Under the pieces are notes generated by a model, which was given only the letters and a program-made list of their open reading frames with translations, searched no databases and was not told the DNA's origin. Positions 1 through 6,470 of a stretch of DNA of 7,156 nt are shown here, in pieces. The stretch spans positions 1 through 7,156 of the forward strand of contig ONWJ01000153.1 in NCBI GenBank assembly GCA_900321535.1, in the 5' to 3' direction. Each line of letters opens with the position of its first letter. Position 1 is the first letter of the stretch. The position numbers were made by a program, and so were the translations under genes. This DNA comes from an uncultured Erysipelotrichaceae bacterium (GTDB lineage Bacteria > Bacillota_I > Bacilli_A > RFN20 > CAG-826).

Positions 1-28
1 ACCCCTCTTAATTGTTTCATTTTCCTGT

Positions 29-57
29 ACATCGACAAAGAAATGCGATGTTTGCTT
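29..57 (+). terminator. weak hairpin with T-rich tail upstream of the nuclease gene (possible terminator of an upstream gene)
   Basis: ACATCG at 29-34 can pair with CGATGT at 46-51 across an 11-base loop, and the 3' arm runs into the T-rich stretch TTTGCTTTTA. This could end transcription of a gene to the left of the window or sit in the nuclease leader. The stem is only six base pairs and the tail is interrupted, so it may be chance. No convincing -35/-10 pair was found in 1-91, although a nuclease promoter presumably lies here or just outside. Confidence 0.25.
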
Positions 58-74
58 TTACATTTATTCTTCGT

Positions 75-91
75 AAGAAGAAAATGGGAGT
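75..91 (+). promoter_or_regulatory. probable ribosome binding region of the nuclease gene
   Basis: A purine-rich stretch lies directly before the ATG at 92. GGGAG at 86-90 is only one base from the start codon, which is unusually close. AAGAAG at 75-80 is 11 bases away and a poorer match. The start at 92 is still preferred because it opens a typical MKK-type signal peptide and no in-frame start lies just upstream. The ATG at 84-86 is out of frame. Confidence 0.4.
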
Positions 92-1933
92 ATGAAAAAA
101 TTGATTCCTTTCCTCACAATCGCATTATGCCTTCCTGTGGCGGTCATCGTCACCTCCAAAGCGCCTATCGAAACGCAAGCTGCCGATAGCGGTTATAAAG
201 CCGCTTCACTTCCTAAGACCATCGATCTGAATCCTGTCCCAGAAAGCGAGGTGCGTTCTTATTACAGTTCGCTTAACGGCAAGAATCTGCAAGGCGATGA
301 CTTATTGAAGGCCTTGAAGCCCATTCTTAAGAACAATCAGCAATATTATTCTTATGATTCTGGCAATGCGATTTGGCAGATGTATGAAATCACCGACCGC
401 GATTGGACGCTTTCTCCGGCTGAGAATATCACCAACGGGACCTATGACAAGGCCACCAATACGATTACCAATTATAAATACGGTTCGATGAGCAACCCGT
501 TAGATAATCCGTATCTTCATTTGCTCTACCGCAATCACGATGAACCTGCTTCTAACATCAGAGCCTGGGATCATCATGGTGATAACAAAGGCATCGACCG
601 CGAACATATTTGGCCGAAGTCCAGAGGCTTTGGGGTCAAAGACGGAAATGAAGTCAAAGTTCCAGGCGCTCGTGGGGATATTCATCATCTTTTACCTGGC
701 GATTCCTATGTCAATTCCTCTTCCCATAGCAACAATTCTTATGGGTTTGTTGATCCAACCAAAATCACTGATAATGCTGGGAACAAATACAAAATCGATA
801 AGAAAGTCGTCGTCGGCGGTAATTATCGCGGCACTTCCCAAACCTTCGGCACGACGCTTGGAACCAACGAGGTATTCGAACCTCAAGATTGCGATAAAGG
901 CGATATCGCAAGAGCCTGCTTCTATATGGTTGCTAGGTACAATAACTTGGCTGGAGATGATGATACGATCGACGCGGGTAATCCAAATCTCTTCCTAGAA
1001 GACACCGTCGATACCGCGACCATTTATAGCACCGCCACCAAGCCTGTTTCCATCGGCATTCTCCGTGACTTGCTCGCCTGGCATAAGCTAGATCCTGTCG
1101 ATGATTACGAGATTCACCGTAACGACCTCATCTATCGTAATTATGGCAAAAACCGTAACCCATTCATCGATTTCCCGAATTGGGTCGATGCGGTTTGGGG
1201 CACGGTTGAACTTGGTGAAGATCAGCGCACGATCAAAGCCCGCAACAGCAATCCTTCTGGATTAGCTAATCCTTCTACCGATACGTTATATTCAGCTTCT
1301 TCTCCGGTTGTTTCAATCGAAGCAAAGCCCACCGCGACAACTTATTTCGTCCAAGAGAACTTCGCCTTTGAAGGAAACGTCATCGCCACCTGCGAGGATA
1401 ATTCAAAACGAGATGTCACCAAAGATTGTTCCTTCTCTAATTACGACTTGTCCAAGGTTGGTGGTACCACGGTAACCGTTACTTATTCCAATTCTTCTAT
1501 CACCACTAACTATGCGATTAACGTCGCTCAGCCTGAATTATTAGAATTAAGCGCCACTGCCTTCCAAGTGAAACAAAACGAGACATTCGTCTTCAATGGG
1601 AAAGTATTTGGCAAATTAAACGATATTAAACGTGATATCACCGCCCAATGCACTATCCCTGAAGTCGATACCAGCAAGCCAGGAAAAGTCGAACTAACCA
1701 TCGTTCATAACCCCTCTGGATTGACGATCAAAGCTACGGTTGAAGTGCAAGAGAACCTTGCTCCGTTTGGCCTATCTTGGCCCATCTTCATCGCGATTGT
1801 CGCTGGGGCCGTGGTATTGTTGCTCGTCATCTTCATCATCGTGATGGCAAAGAGCAAAAAGGCTCGAAAGGCAGTCACCAAAGCCGCTAAAAAATCAGTG
1901 AAGAAATCGGTGAAAAAGAATAGCAAGCGATAA
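92..1933 (+). CDS. secreted, membrane-anchored endonuclease I family nuclease with two Ig-like domains
   Basis: This is a 613-residue protein predicted to degrade DNA and/or RNA outside the cell. Residues 1-30 form a signal peptide (MKK, hydrophobic core, likely cleavage near TQA-AD). Residues about 85-370 carry the endonuclease I (EndA/NucM/Bsn-like) domain. Its visible landmarks are DREHIWPKS at 169-177, GDIHHLLP at 195-202 with the His pair expected at the metal/catalytic site, the Asn/Ser-rich NSSSHSN at 208-214, and RNPFIDFP at 355-362. Two similar beta-rich repeats follow at about 406-478 and 482-553. Both contain a KRD(V/I)T..C core, and they resemble bacterial Ig-like domains. A single membrane helix at about 562-586 is followed by a Lys-rich tail to the end, so the enzyme should face outward with a short cytoplasmic tail. 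There is no LPXTG-type sorting motif. It stands alone on this strand and converges on the biotin/decarboxylase operon. A nutritional role (nucleotide scavenging) or removal of extracellular DNA is inference. Confidence 0.88.
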   Translation: MKKLIPFLTIALCLPVAVIVTSKAPIETQAADSGYKAASLPKTIDLNPVPESEVRSYYSSLNGKNLQGDDLLKALKPILKNNQQYYSYDSGNAIWQMYEITDRDWTLSPAENITNGTYDKATNTITNYKYGSMSNPLDNPYLHLLYRNHDEPASNIRAWDHHGDNKGIDREHIWPKSRGFGVKDGNEVKVPGARGDIHHLLPGDSYVNSSSHSNNSYGFVDPTKITDNAGNKYKIDKKVVVGGNYRGTSQTFGTTLGTNEVFEPQDCDKGDIARACFYMVARYNNLAGDDDTIDAGNPNLFLEDTVDTATIYSTATKPVSIGILRDLLAWHKLDPVDDYEIHRNDLIYRNYGKNRNPFIDFPNWVDAVWGTVELGEDQRTIKARNSNPSGLANPSTDTLYSASSPVVSIEAKPTATTYFVQENFAFEGNVIATCEDNSKRDVTKDCSFSNYDLSKVGGTTVTVTYSNSSITTNYAINVAQPELLELSATAFQVKQNETFVFNGKVFGKLNDIKRDITAQCTIPEVDTSKPGKVELTIVHNPSGLTIKATVEVQENLAPFGLSWPIFIAIVAGAVVLLLVIFIIVMAKSKKARKAVTKAAKKSVKKSVKKNSKR

Positions 1934-1937
1934 TCAA

Positions 1938-1964
1938 AAAGCCGGGCCACGAGAGCTCGGCTTT
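1938..1964. terminator. intrinsic terminator shared by the convergent nuclease and bioY genes
   Basis: AAAGCCGGG (1938-1946) pairs with CTCGGCTTT (1956-1964), a nine-pair stem with one G-T wobble and a nine-base loop. Read on the minus strand the hairpin is followed by TTTTTGATTA, a good U-tract, and it starts immediately after the bioY stop codon (1965-1967). Read on the plus strand the tail is only TTTCTATCG, so termination of the nuclease transcript is probably less efficient. It fills nearly all of the 31-base gap between the two genes. Confidence 0.8.
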
Positions 1965-2531
1965 CTATCGCTGGGCGCTTCTTCGAGAAATGACCACTTT
2001 CTTTCTTGCCCATTGAGGCTGAATCGAAAGCGGTAAGGCGGTGATTACCATGATTGCCAGCACGATTTTCATCGCATCAAATGGCAAATATGGGAGACAG
2101 CCCACGACTAACGCAGTGCCTAAATCCCAGTTCAGATACCAGCACATAAAGGCTGTACCAATTGCATAAACGATGATGGTGCCGATACTTGAGGCGATTG
2201 CCATAGAAGAGATTCTAGGAAGACGAATCACGCGGTTTAATAGATGAATCAAAGGCGAAGCGACAACAAAGGAGATCACAAAACCAAAGGTCGGCGTTAC
2301 CCCTACCGCAAAGCCAGCATAGACCGGCAAGAATAATCCAATCAAAAGATAAGCTCCGGTGATGAAGATGCAATCCAAGAAGCCTTCTGCCAGGAAGCAA
2401 ATCAAGAACACCATCCAAAGCTGCAAGGAAACCTTGAGGTAATTTCCAAGGGGTATTGAAAACATCCCGACAATGCAAAGCAAAGCGAGGAGGATGGCGT
2501 TGCGTGTGATGCGATGAACAATGCTATTCAT
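1965..2531 (-). CDS. bioY: BioY-family biotin importer (ECF-type substrate-binding membrane subunit)
   Basis: This 188-residue, very hydrophobic protein has about six membrane helices and the usual BioY length. Family landmarks are PLGN..KVSLQ at 27-37, LPVYAGFAVG at 68-77, PTFGFVISF at 80-88 (the position of the usual GPTGGYL-like motif) and LPYLPFDAMK at 146-155, whose Asp152 and Lys155 match the conserved biotin-site region (more often P-G-D..K). BioY takes up biotin, alone or with the EcfA/A'/T energising module; no Ecf gene lies in this window. It ends in a basic tail (WARKK...SRR). It is the last gene of the operon and overlaps birA by eight bases. A good ribosome site (AGAGGA, complement of 2537-2542) sits five bases before its ATG, inside birA. 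The link with the ligase and the biotin carrier supports biotin as substrate rather than another vitamin. Confidence 0.88.
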   Translation of the reverse strand: MNSIVHRITRNAILLALLCIVGMFSIPLGNYLKVSLQLWMVFLICFLAEGFLDCIFITGAYLLIGLFLPVYAGFAVGVTPTFGFVISFVVASPLIHLLNRVIRLPRISSMAIASSIGTIIVYAIGTAFMCWYLNWDLGTALVVGCLPYLPFDAMKIVLAIMVITALPLSIQPQWARKKVVISRRSAQR

Positions 2532-3237
2532 GTTTATCCTCTAGGATACGAATCTCACCGGACGCATTATAACGCGTTTCACTCTCATTAGAGAGAATCA
2601 AACGGAACTCTTTGTCCACTCCCGAAGCGATATATTCCCCTGCGTCGTCCACGCTTATTCTCTTTCCAAAGAGGTAATCATGGTGGCTAAAATACTCTAA
2701 ATCTGCATCAAAAGAAGCGGGAATTGCAGAGAAATTGCGTTCTATTGCATCAAAAACTTCGTTTCGGAAAGCATTCAAATCAATCGGCTTTCCTGCCTCG
2801 TTAGCCAAAGAGGTTGGAGGGATTCGATATTCCCCTTCGAAGCGACGTTGATTCACATTGATGCCGATGCCGATGATCATATAATCTGGCAAAGAACCTT
2901 CTAGTAAAATGCCCACCGCTTTCTTATCGCCGATATAAATATCATTCGGCCATTTGATGGATACACCCTGAATCCCTAGTCGTTCAATGCAACGGGCGAC
3001 GCTACAAGCAGCGCTTAACGTGCACATTGGGCCATATGACAAAATCTCTTTCTTCTTGATTAAGAAGGAGAACATCAAATTGGCCCCTGGCTCAGAAAGC
3101 CAGGTTCTTCCTAGACGCCCATGACCCGAGGTTTGATCAAAGGTGTAGACAAAAGAAAAATCTTCATAACGATCCCGATGTTCTCGGAGATAGTCCGAAG
3201 TGGATGGGATGGAATGAAGATAAATCTTTTCGCTCAT
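2524..3237 (-). CDS. birA: biotin--[biotin carboxyl carrier] protein ligase, catalytic-only form
   Basis: The 237-residue enzyme activates biotin with ATP to biotinyl-AMP and transfers it to the Lys of a biotin carrier. Landmarks are STS at 12-14 near the N terminus, SGHGRLGRTW at 37-46 (the biotinyl-AMP loop, usually GRGRxGRxW), SIKWPND at 93-99 and the IGIGINVN stretch at 122-129. A small C-terminal beta domain covers roughly 190-232. The protein starts directly in the ligase domain, so it lacks the N-terminal helix-turn-helix of E. coli-type BirA and should not act as a repressor. His39 replaces the first loop Arg, while the following Arg41 and Arg44 are kept. The start lies three bases after the oadB stop, without a clear Shine-Dalgarno site, suggesting translational coupling. 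The most likely client is the carrier encoded two genes upstream in the same operon. Confidence 0.92.
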   Translation of the reverse strand: MSEKIYLHSIPSTSDYLREHRDRYEDFSFVYTFDQTSGHGRLGRTWLSEPGANLMFSFLIKKKEILSYGPMCTLSAACSVARCIERLGIQGVSIKWPNDIYIGDKKAVGILLEGSLPDYMIIGIGINVNQRRFEGEYRIPPTSLANEAGKPIDLNAFRNEVFDAIERNFSAIPASFDADLEYFSHHDYLFGKRISVDDAGEYIASGVDKEFRLILSNESETRYNASGEIRILEDKHE

Positions 3238-3240
3238 GGA

Positions 3241-4431
3241 TTATGCGAACAAAAGGAGCAAGACGCCGGCAGCGACCGCAGAACCGATGACGCCGGCCAC
3301 ATTTGGGCCCATCGCGTGCATCAATAAGAAGTTGGTCGGGTCTTCTTTAAGGCCTTCCTTATGGACGACACGGGCCGCCATAGGAACAGCGGAGACACCA
3401 GCAGCGCCAATCATCGGATTGACTTTGCCTTTGGTTATAACGCACATCAGTTTCCCGCCTAAAACACCGCTTGCGGTTGCAAGGGCAAACGCCAAGATGC
3501 CAAGGACGAAGATAAGGATGGTGTCCACGGTGAGGAAGGTTTCCGCTTTGGCCGTGCAGCCAACGCAGATACCAAGCAAAATGGTGACGATATACATCAA
3601 GGAATTGGCGAGGGTTTCGGTGATTTTCGGAACAACGCCGGATTCTTTGATGAGGTTGCCAAGCATCAAGCAGCCAATCAAGGCGCCTGCGCTAGGAACG
3701 ATTAAGACGGTAACGATCGTGACGACGATCGGGAAGCAAATCTTCTCAGCTTTGGTGACTTCTCTTGGGGGAACCATGTGGATGGCACGCTCTTTCTTAG
3801 TGGTCAACAAGCGGATGATCGGAGGCTGAATGACTGGGACCAAGGCCATGTAGCTATAAGCGACAATGGCGATGGAAGAAAGATATTCAGGGGCGAGTTT
3901 GCTGGTAACAAGGATGGCGGTTGGACCGTCTGCACCACCGATAATACCGATGGCAGAGGCGACTTTGGCATCGAAGTTGGTCCAGCCAAGACCATTTTTG
4001 CCAATAGCAATCGCGCCGAAGAAGGTCAAGAAGATGCCAAGCTGAGCAGCTGCGCCAAGGAGCATCGTCTTTTTGTTCGCAATCAGCGGGCCAAAGTCGG
4101 TGGTCGCGCCGATGCAAAGGAAGATCAAGCAAGGATAGATGCCCCACTTAACCCCATAATAAAGGAATCCGAAGATACCTTCGTAGCCAGTTGTCTGCCC
4201 TTCCGTATCTTTGACGACATGGAAGATTTCATCACCGACATAGGGCAAGTTGACAAGCAACATGCCAAAGGCGATGGGGAGCAGCAGATAAGGCTCGAAC
4301 TTCTTCTTGATGGCTAGGAAAAGCAAAACGATGGCAATCGCAATCATGATAAGGTTTCGCCAACCACCGTCGGTGAAAAACCCTGCAATTCCCGTGGATT
4401 TGAAGAAGTTTTGGATAATTTCCCAGACCAT
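3241..4431 (-). CDS. oadB: Na+-translocating oxaloacetate decarboxylase-type beta subunit
   Basis: This 396-residue polytopic membrane protein has the normal length for the OadB/GcdB/MmdB family. It decarboxylates the carboxybiotin carried on the biotin subunit and couples this to Na+ export. Diagnostic segments are the N-terminal FFKSTGIAGFF, GATTDFGPLI at 108-117, the family signature GGADGPTAI at 165-173 with Asp168 in the place of the essential Na+/proton-site Asp of Klebsiella OadB, AYSYMALVPVIQPPI at 191-205 with Tyr194, and GPNVAGVIGSA at 375-385, the second conserved ion-path region. The family pumps Na+ in several decarboxylases, and sequence alone does not give the acyl substrate; the adjacent OadA-type alpha subunit points to oxaloacetate. 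A modest ribosome site (TAAGG, complement of 4440-4444, spacing eight) lies in the end of the carrier gene, five bases away. Confidence 0.95.
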   Translation of the reverse strand: MVWEIIQNFFKSTGIAGFFTDGGWRNLIMIAIAIVLLFLAIKKKFEPYLLLPIAFGMLLVNLPYVGDEIFHVVKDTEGQTTGYEGIFGFLYYGVKWGIYPCLIFLCIGATTDFGPLIANKKTMLLGAAAQLGIFLTFFGAIAIGKNGLGWTNFDAKVASAIGIIGGADGPTAILVTSKLAPEYLSSIAIVAYSYMALVPVIQPPIIRLLTTKKERAIHMVPPREVTKAEKICFPIVVTIVTVLIVPSAGALIGCLMLGNLIKESGVVPKITETLANSLMYIVTILLGICVGCTAKAETFLTVDTILIFVLGILAFALATASGVLGGKLMCVITKGKVNPMIGAAGVSAVPMAARVVHKEGLKEDPTNFLLMHAMGPNVAGVIGSAVAAGVLLLLFA

Positions 4432-4436
4432 TGAGA

Positions 4437-4793
4437 TTACCTTACGCGGATTAATGCCTCGCCAGAAGCAACGTTGTTGCCTTTAGAAGCAACGACGGCA
4501 ACGACTTCGCCATCCAAAGAGGAGACGACTTCGTTTTCCAGTTTCATTGCCTCGACGATGGCGATAGGCTGACCTTTTTTGACTTTGTCGCCGACCTTGA
4601 CAAGAATCTTGACGACGGTTCCCTGAATTGGGGAAGCAACAGGGGAACCTTCACCGCTAGCAACCGGAGCTGCGGCTGGTTTTGCCTGTTCAACGGGAGC
4701 GGCTTCCGTTTTCGCGGCAGAAGCAGCTTCTTCGATGGATTCAAGCTCGACCCGATAGGCCTTGCCATTGACTTTGATTTTGTAGACTTTCAT
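4437..4793 (-). CDS. biotin carboxyl carrier protein of the decarboxylase (separate biotinyl subunit)
   Basis: This 118-residue protein has three parts. A short N-terminal beta segment covers 1-19 (MKVYKIKVNGKAYRVELE). A flexible Ala/Pro/Glu-rich linker covers about 20-50. A biotinyl domain covers about 51-118. The biotin acceptor is Lys84 in EAMKLEN, and the helper hairpin PIQGTVVKILVKVGDKVKKG is also typical. It carries CO2 as carboxybiotin from the alpha subunit to the membrane beta subunit. In enterobacterial OadA the same linker and biotinyl domain are fused to the C terminus of alpha; here they are a free subunit, as in GcdC/MmdC-type and lactic-acid-bacterial decarboxylases. A strong ribosome site GGGAGGA (complement of 4801-4807) suggests high expression. 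AccB of fatty-acid synthesis is unlikely because of the neighbours. Confidence 0.93.
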   Translation of the reverse strand: MKVYKIKVNGKAYRVELESIEEAASAAKTEAAPVEQAKPAAAPVASGEGSPVASPIQGTVVKILVKVGDKVKKGQPIAIVEAMKLENEVVSSLDGEVVAVVASKGNNVASGEALIRVR

Positions 4794-4796
4794 GTT

Positions 4797-5096
4797 TTAG
4801 TCCTCCCATGGGCGGATGCTCACGATACGGGCATCCTTGCCTGTTGAGCGATGGAATTCGATAACGGCCGCAAGGGCTGCCGCCACCGCATCCTCATCGG
4901 TTTCTAGTATCTTGTTCTCAGGACGCGGCTGAATCTGCGTTTTGGACAGAACCGTCGCGATGCCTTTTTGGAATACCGTGGTGATGATGATAACGATAAC
5001 CAACGTCAAAATGACGATACCAATCGCAATGAGCGATATCCATAAAGCGTCAAGCGCGTTGACTGTCGTTGGATCAATCAGTGATGCTAGGAACAT
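4797..5096 (-). CDS. oadG: OadG-family small membrane subunit (gamma/delta) of the Na+ pump decarboxylase
   Basis: This is a 99-residue protein with one strong membrane helix at about 18-42. A linker with Pro and charged residues follows (about 52-68), then a small C-terminal domain with DEDAVAAALAAVIEF and the ending ARIVSIRPWED. That ending resembles the RVVSIRR-like C terminus of the OadG/GcdD/MmdD family. These subunits hold the soluble alpha/biotin parts on the membrane beta subunit and help assembly. The gene starts one base after the oadA stop, with a clear GGAGG (complement of 5103-5107) seven to eight bases before the ATG. Sequence conservation in this family is low, so the call depends on the hydrophobic pattern, the C-terminal motif and the position between alpha and the biotin carrier. 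Confidence 0.82.
   Translation of the reverse strand: MFLASLIDPTTVNALDALWISLIAIGIVILTLVIVIIITTVFQKGIATVLSKTQIQPRPENKILETDEDAVAAALAAVIEFHRSTGKDARIVSIRPWED
4801..4807 (-). promoter_or_regulatory. strong Shine-Dalgarno site of the biotin carrier gene
   Basis: GGGAGGA on the minus strand lies seven bases before the ATG at 4793 and overlaps the end of the oadG coding region (stop at 4797-4799). It confirms the chosen start and is, with the oadG site, the best ribosome site of the operon. Confidence 0.75.
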
Positions 5097-5097
5097 T

Positions 5098-6468
5098 TTA
5101 TGCCTCCACTTTGATCACCGTCGGCTTGGATTCGGCGTTCCTTTTCTCAAGATACTTGATGGCAACGTCGCCGAACAAAGCGATGGACAAAACGTCTTCT
5201 TCGCTCTTGGCAACGCCTTTGTATTTGGCTTTTAAATCCGCGAATTCTGGTTTGAGGTCATCGGCAGGACGATAGGTGATGACGGGGTCATCGCCGATGA
5301 TCTTTCTGCGGATTTCCTCGTTGACCGGGGCTGGAGAAGCGCCATAACGGCCATGGAGATATTCGTTGATTTCCTTCGGAACCATCTTGTAACGCTCGCC
5401 GTTGAGGACATTCAAAACAGCCTGCGTTCCCACCATTTGAGAAAGTGGGGTGACAAGAGGTGGATAACCGAGGTCTTTACGAACATTCGGGACTTCGGCG
5501 AGGACTTCATCCAAACGGTTTTCAGCGCCCTGCTGCTTCAATTGGTTGATCAAGTTGGAGAGCATGCCGCCTGGGACCTGATAGGTGATGATGTTCGCGT
5601 TGACCGAAAGGACTTTCGGATTGAGCAAGCCATTGCCAAGATATTTGGCTCTGACTTTGGCCATCTTGGCTGCGGCTTCGTTGAGCATCGTGGTATTGAG
5701 TTTTGGATCATACGGGGTGCCACGAAGCGCGAAGTTGAGCGATTCGGTGCATGGCTGCGAGGTGCCGCCAGAAAGCGGAGAAAGCGCGCAGTCAACGATA
5801 TCGACGCCCGCTTCGATGGCTTTGAGATATGTCATCTCGCAAAGCCCGCCGGTGCAATGGCTATGAAGCTCGATGGGGAGTTTGGTGTTCGCCTTGAGGG
5901 CTTTGATGAGCTCGTAGGCGTCTTTGGGGAGCAAAACGCCAGCCATGTCTTTGATGCAGATGCTGTCCGCGCCCATCTCTTCGATGCGCTTGGCAAGGCC
6001 GACATAATACTCAATCGTATGGACCGGGGAGGTCGTGTAGGATAAAGCGATTTGGCATTCACCACCGTATTTTTTGGTCGCTTTGACCGCGCATTCAAGG
6101 TTGCGCACATCGTTAAGCGCATCGAAAATTCGGATGATATCAATGCCGTTTTTCAGGGATTTCTGAACGAATTTCTCGACGACATCGTCTGCGTAATGAC
6201 GATACCCTAAGATATTCTGGCCACGGAAAAGCATTTGGAGCTTGGTGTTTTTGCACACCTTTTTCGCAGCCCGAAGTCTCTCCCAAGGATCTTCATCAAG
6301 GAAGCGTAGGCAGGCGTCGAAAGTCGCGCCACCCCAAATCTCGATGGCGTGATACCCGACTTGGTCGAGCTCTTTCAAAGCGAGCAGGACCTCTTCGGTG
6401 TTCATGCGCGTCGCAAATAGCGACTGATGGCCGTCACGAAGGGCCGTTTCGACAATTTTAACGCCCAT
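5098..6468 (-). CDS. oadA: oxaloacetate decarboxylase alpha subunit (carboxyltransferase), without biotinyl domain
   Basis: The 456-residue cytoplasmic subunit transfers the carboxyl group from oxaloacetate to the biotin carrier, releasing pyruvate. Residues about 1-290 form the HMGL-like TIM barrel, with [11 protein letters not shown] at 7-17, EIWGGATFD at 43-51, CIKDMAGVL at 171-179 and LHSHCTGG at 201-208. Asp12, His202 and His204 match the metal ligands, and Lys173 the carbamylated Lys, of known OadA with a constant five-residue offset. The conserved PYC/OADA C-terminal domain follows ([10 protein letters not shown] at 297-306, [15 protein letters not shown] at 336-350). The protein stops at VIKVEA, about 130-150 residues shorter than full-length OadA, because the linker and biotinyl domain are encoded separately downstream. 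Start: two bases after the pckA stop, without a clear ribosome site, but the N terminus matches the family. Pyruvate carboxylase subunit B shares the fold; adjacent oadB and oadG favour a decarboxylase. Confidence 0.93.
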   Translation of the reverse strand: MGVKIVETALRDGHQSLFATRMNTEEVLLALKELDQVGYHAIEIWGGATFDACLRFLDEDPWERLRAAKKVCKNTKLQMLFRGQNILGYRHYADDVVEKFVQKSLKNGIDIIRIFDALNDVRNLECAVKATKKYGGECQIALSYTTSPVHTIEYYVGLAKRIEEMGADSICIKDMAGVLLPKDAYELIKALKANTKLPIELHSHCTGGLCEMTYLKAIEAGVDIVDCALSPLSGGTSQPCTESLNFALRGTPYDPKLNTTMLNEAAAKMAKVRAKYLGNGLLNPKVLSVNANIITYQVPGGMLSNLINQLKQQGAENRLDEVLAEVPNVRKDLGYPPLVTPLSQMVGTQAVLNVLNGERYKMVPKEINEYLHGRYGASPAPVNEEIRRKIIGDDPVITYRPADDLKPEFADLKAKYKGVAKSEEDVLSIALFGDVAIKYLEKRNAESKPTVIKVEA

Positions 6469-6470
6469 AA

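Noticed and set aside
1..91. Sigma-70 promoter for the nuclease gene (TACATT at 59-64 as -10)
   Set aside because: No reasonable -35 element was found at 16-18 bases upstream, so the site is not supported.
540..998. 152-codon plus-strand frame inside the nuclease gene
   Set aside because: It overlaps the conserved catalytic region of the nuclease in another frame and has no domain or start signal of its own.
3236..4317. Long plus-strand open frames opposite oadB (3236-3829 and 3778-4317)
   Set aside because: They lie entirely antisense to a well-conserved membrane protein gene, have no recognisable domain and no ribosome site. They follow from the codon pattern of oadB.
5353..6045. 230-codon plus-strand open frame opposite oadA
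   Set aside because: Antisense to the conserved carboxyltransferase barrel, with no family features; a shadow of the real gene.
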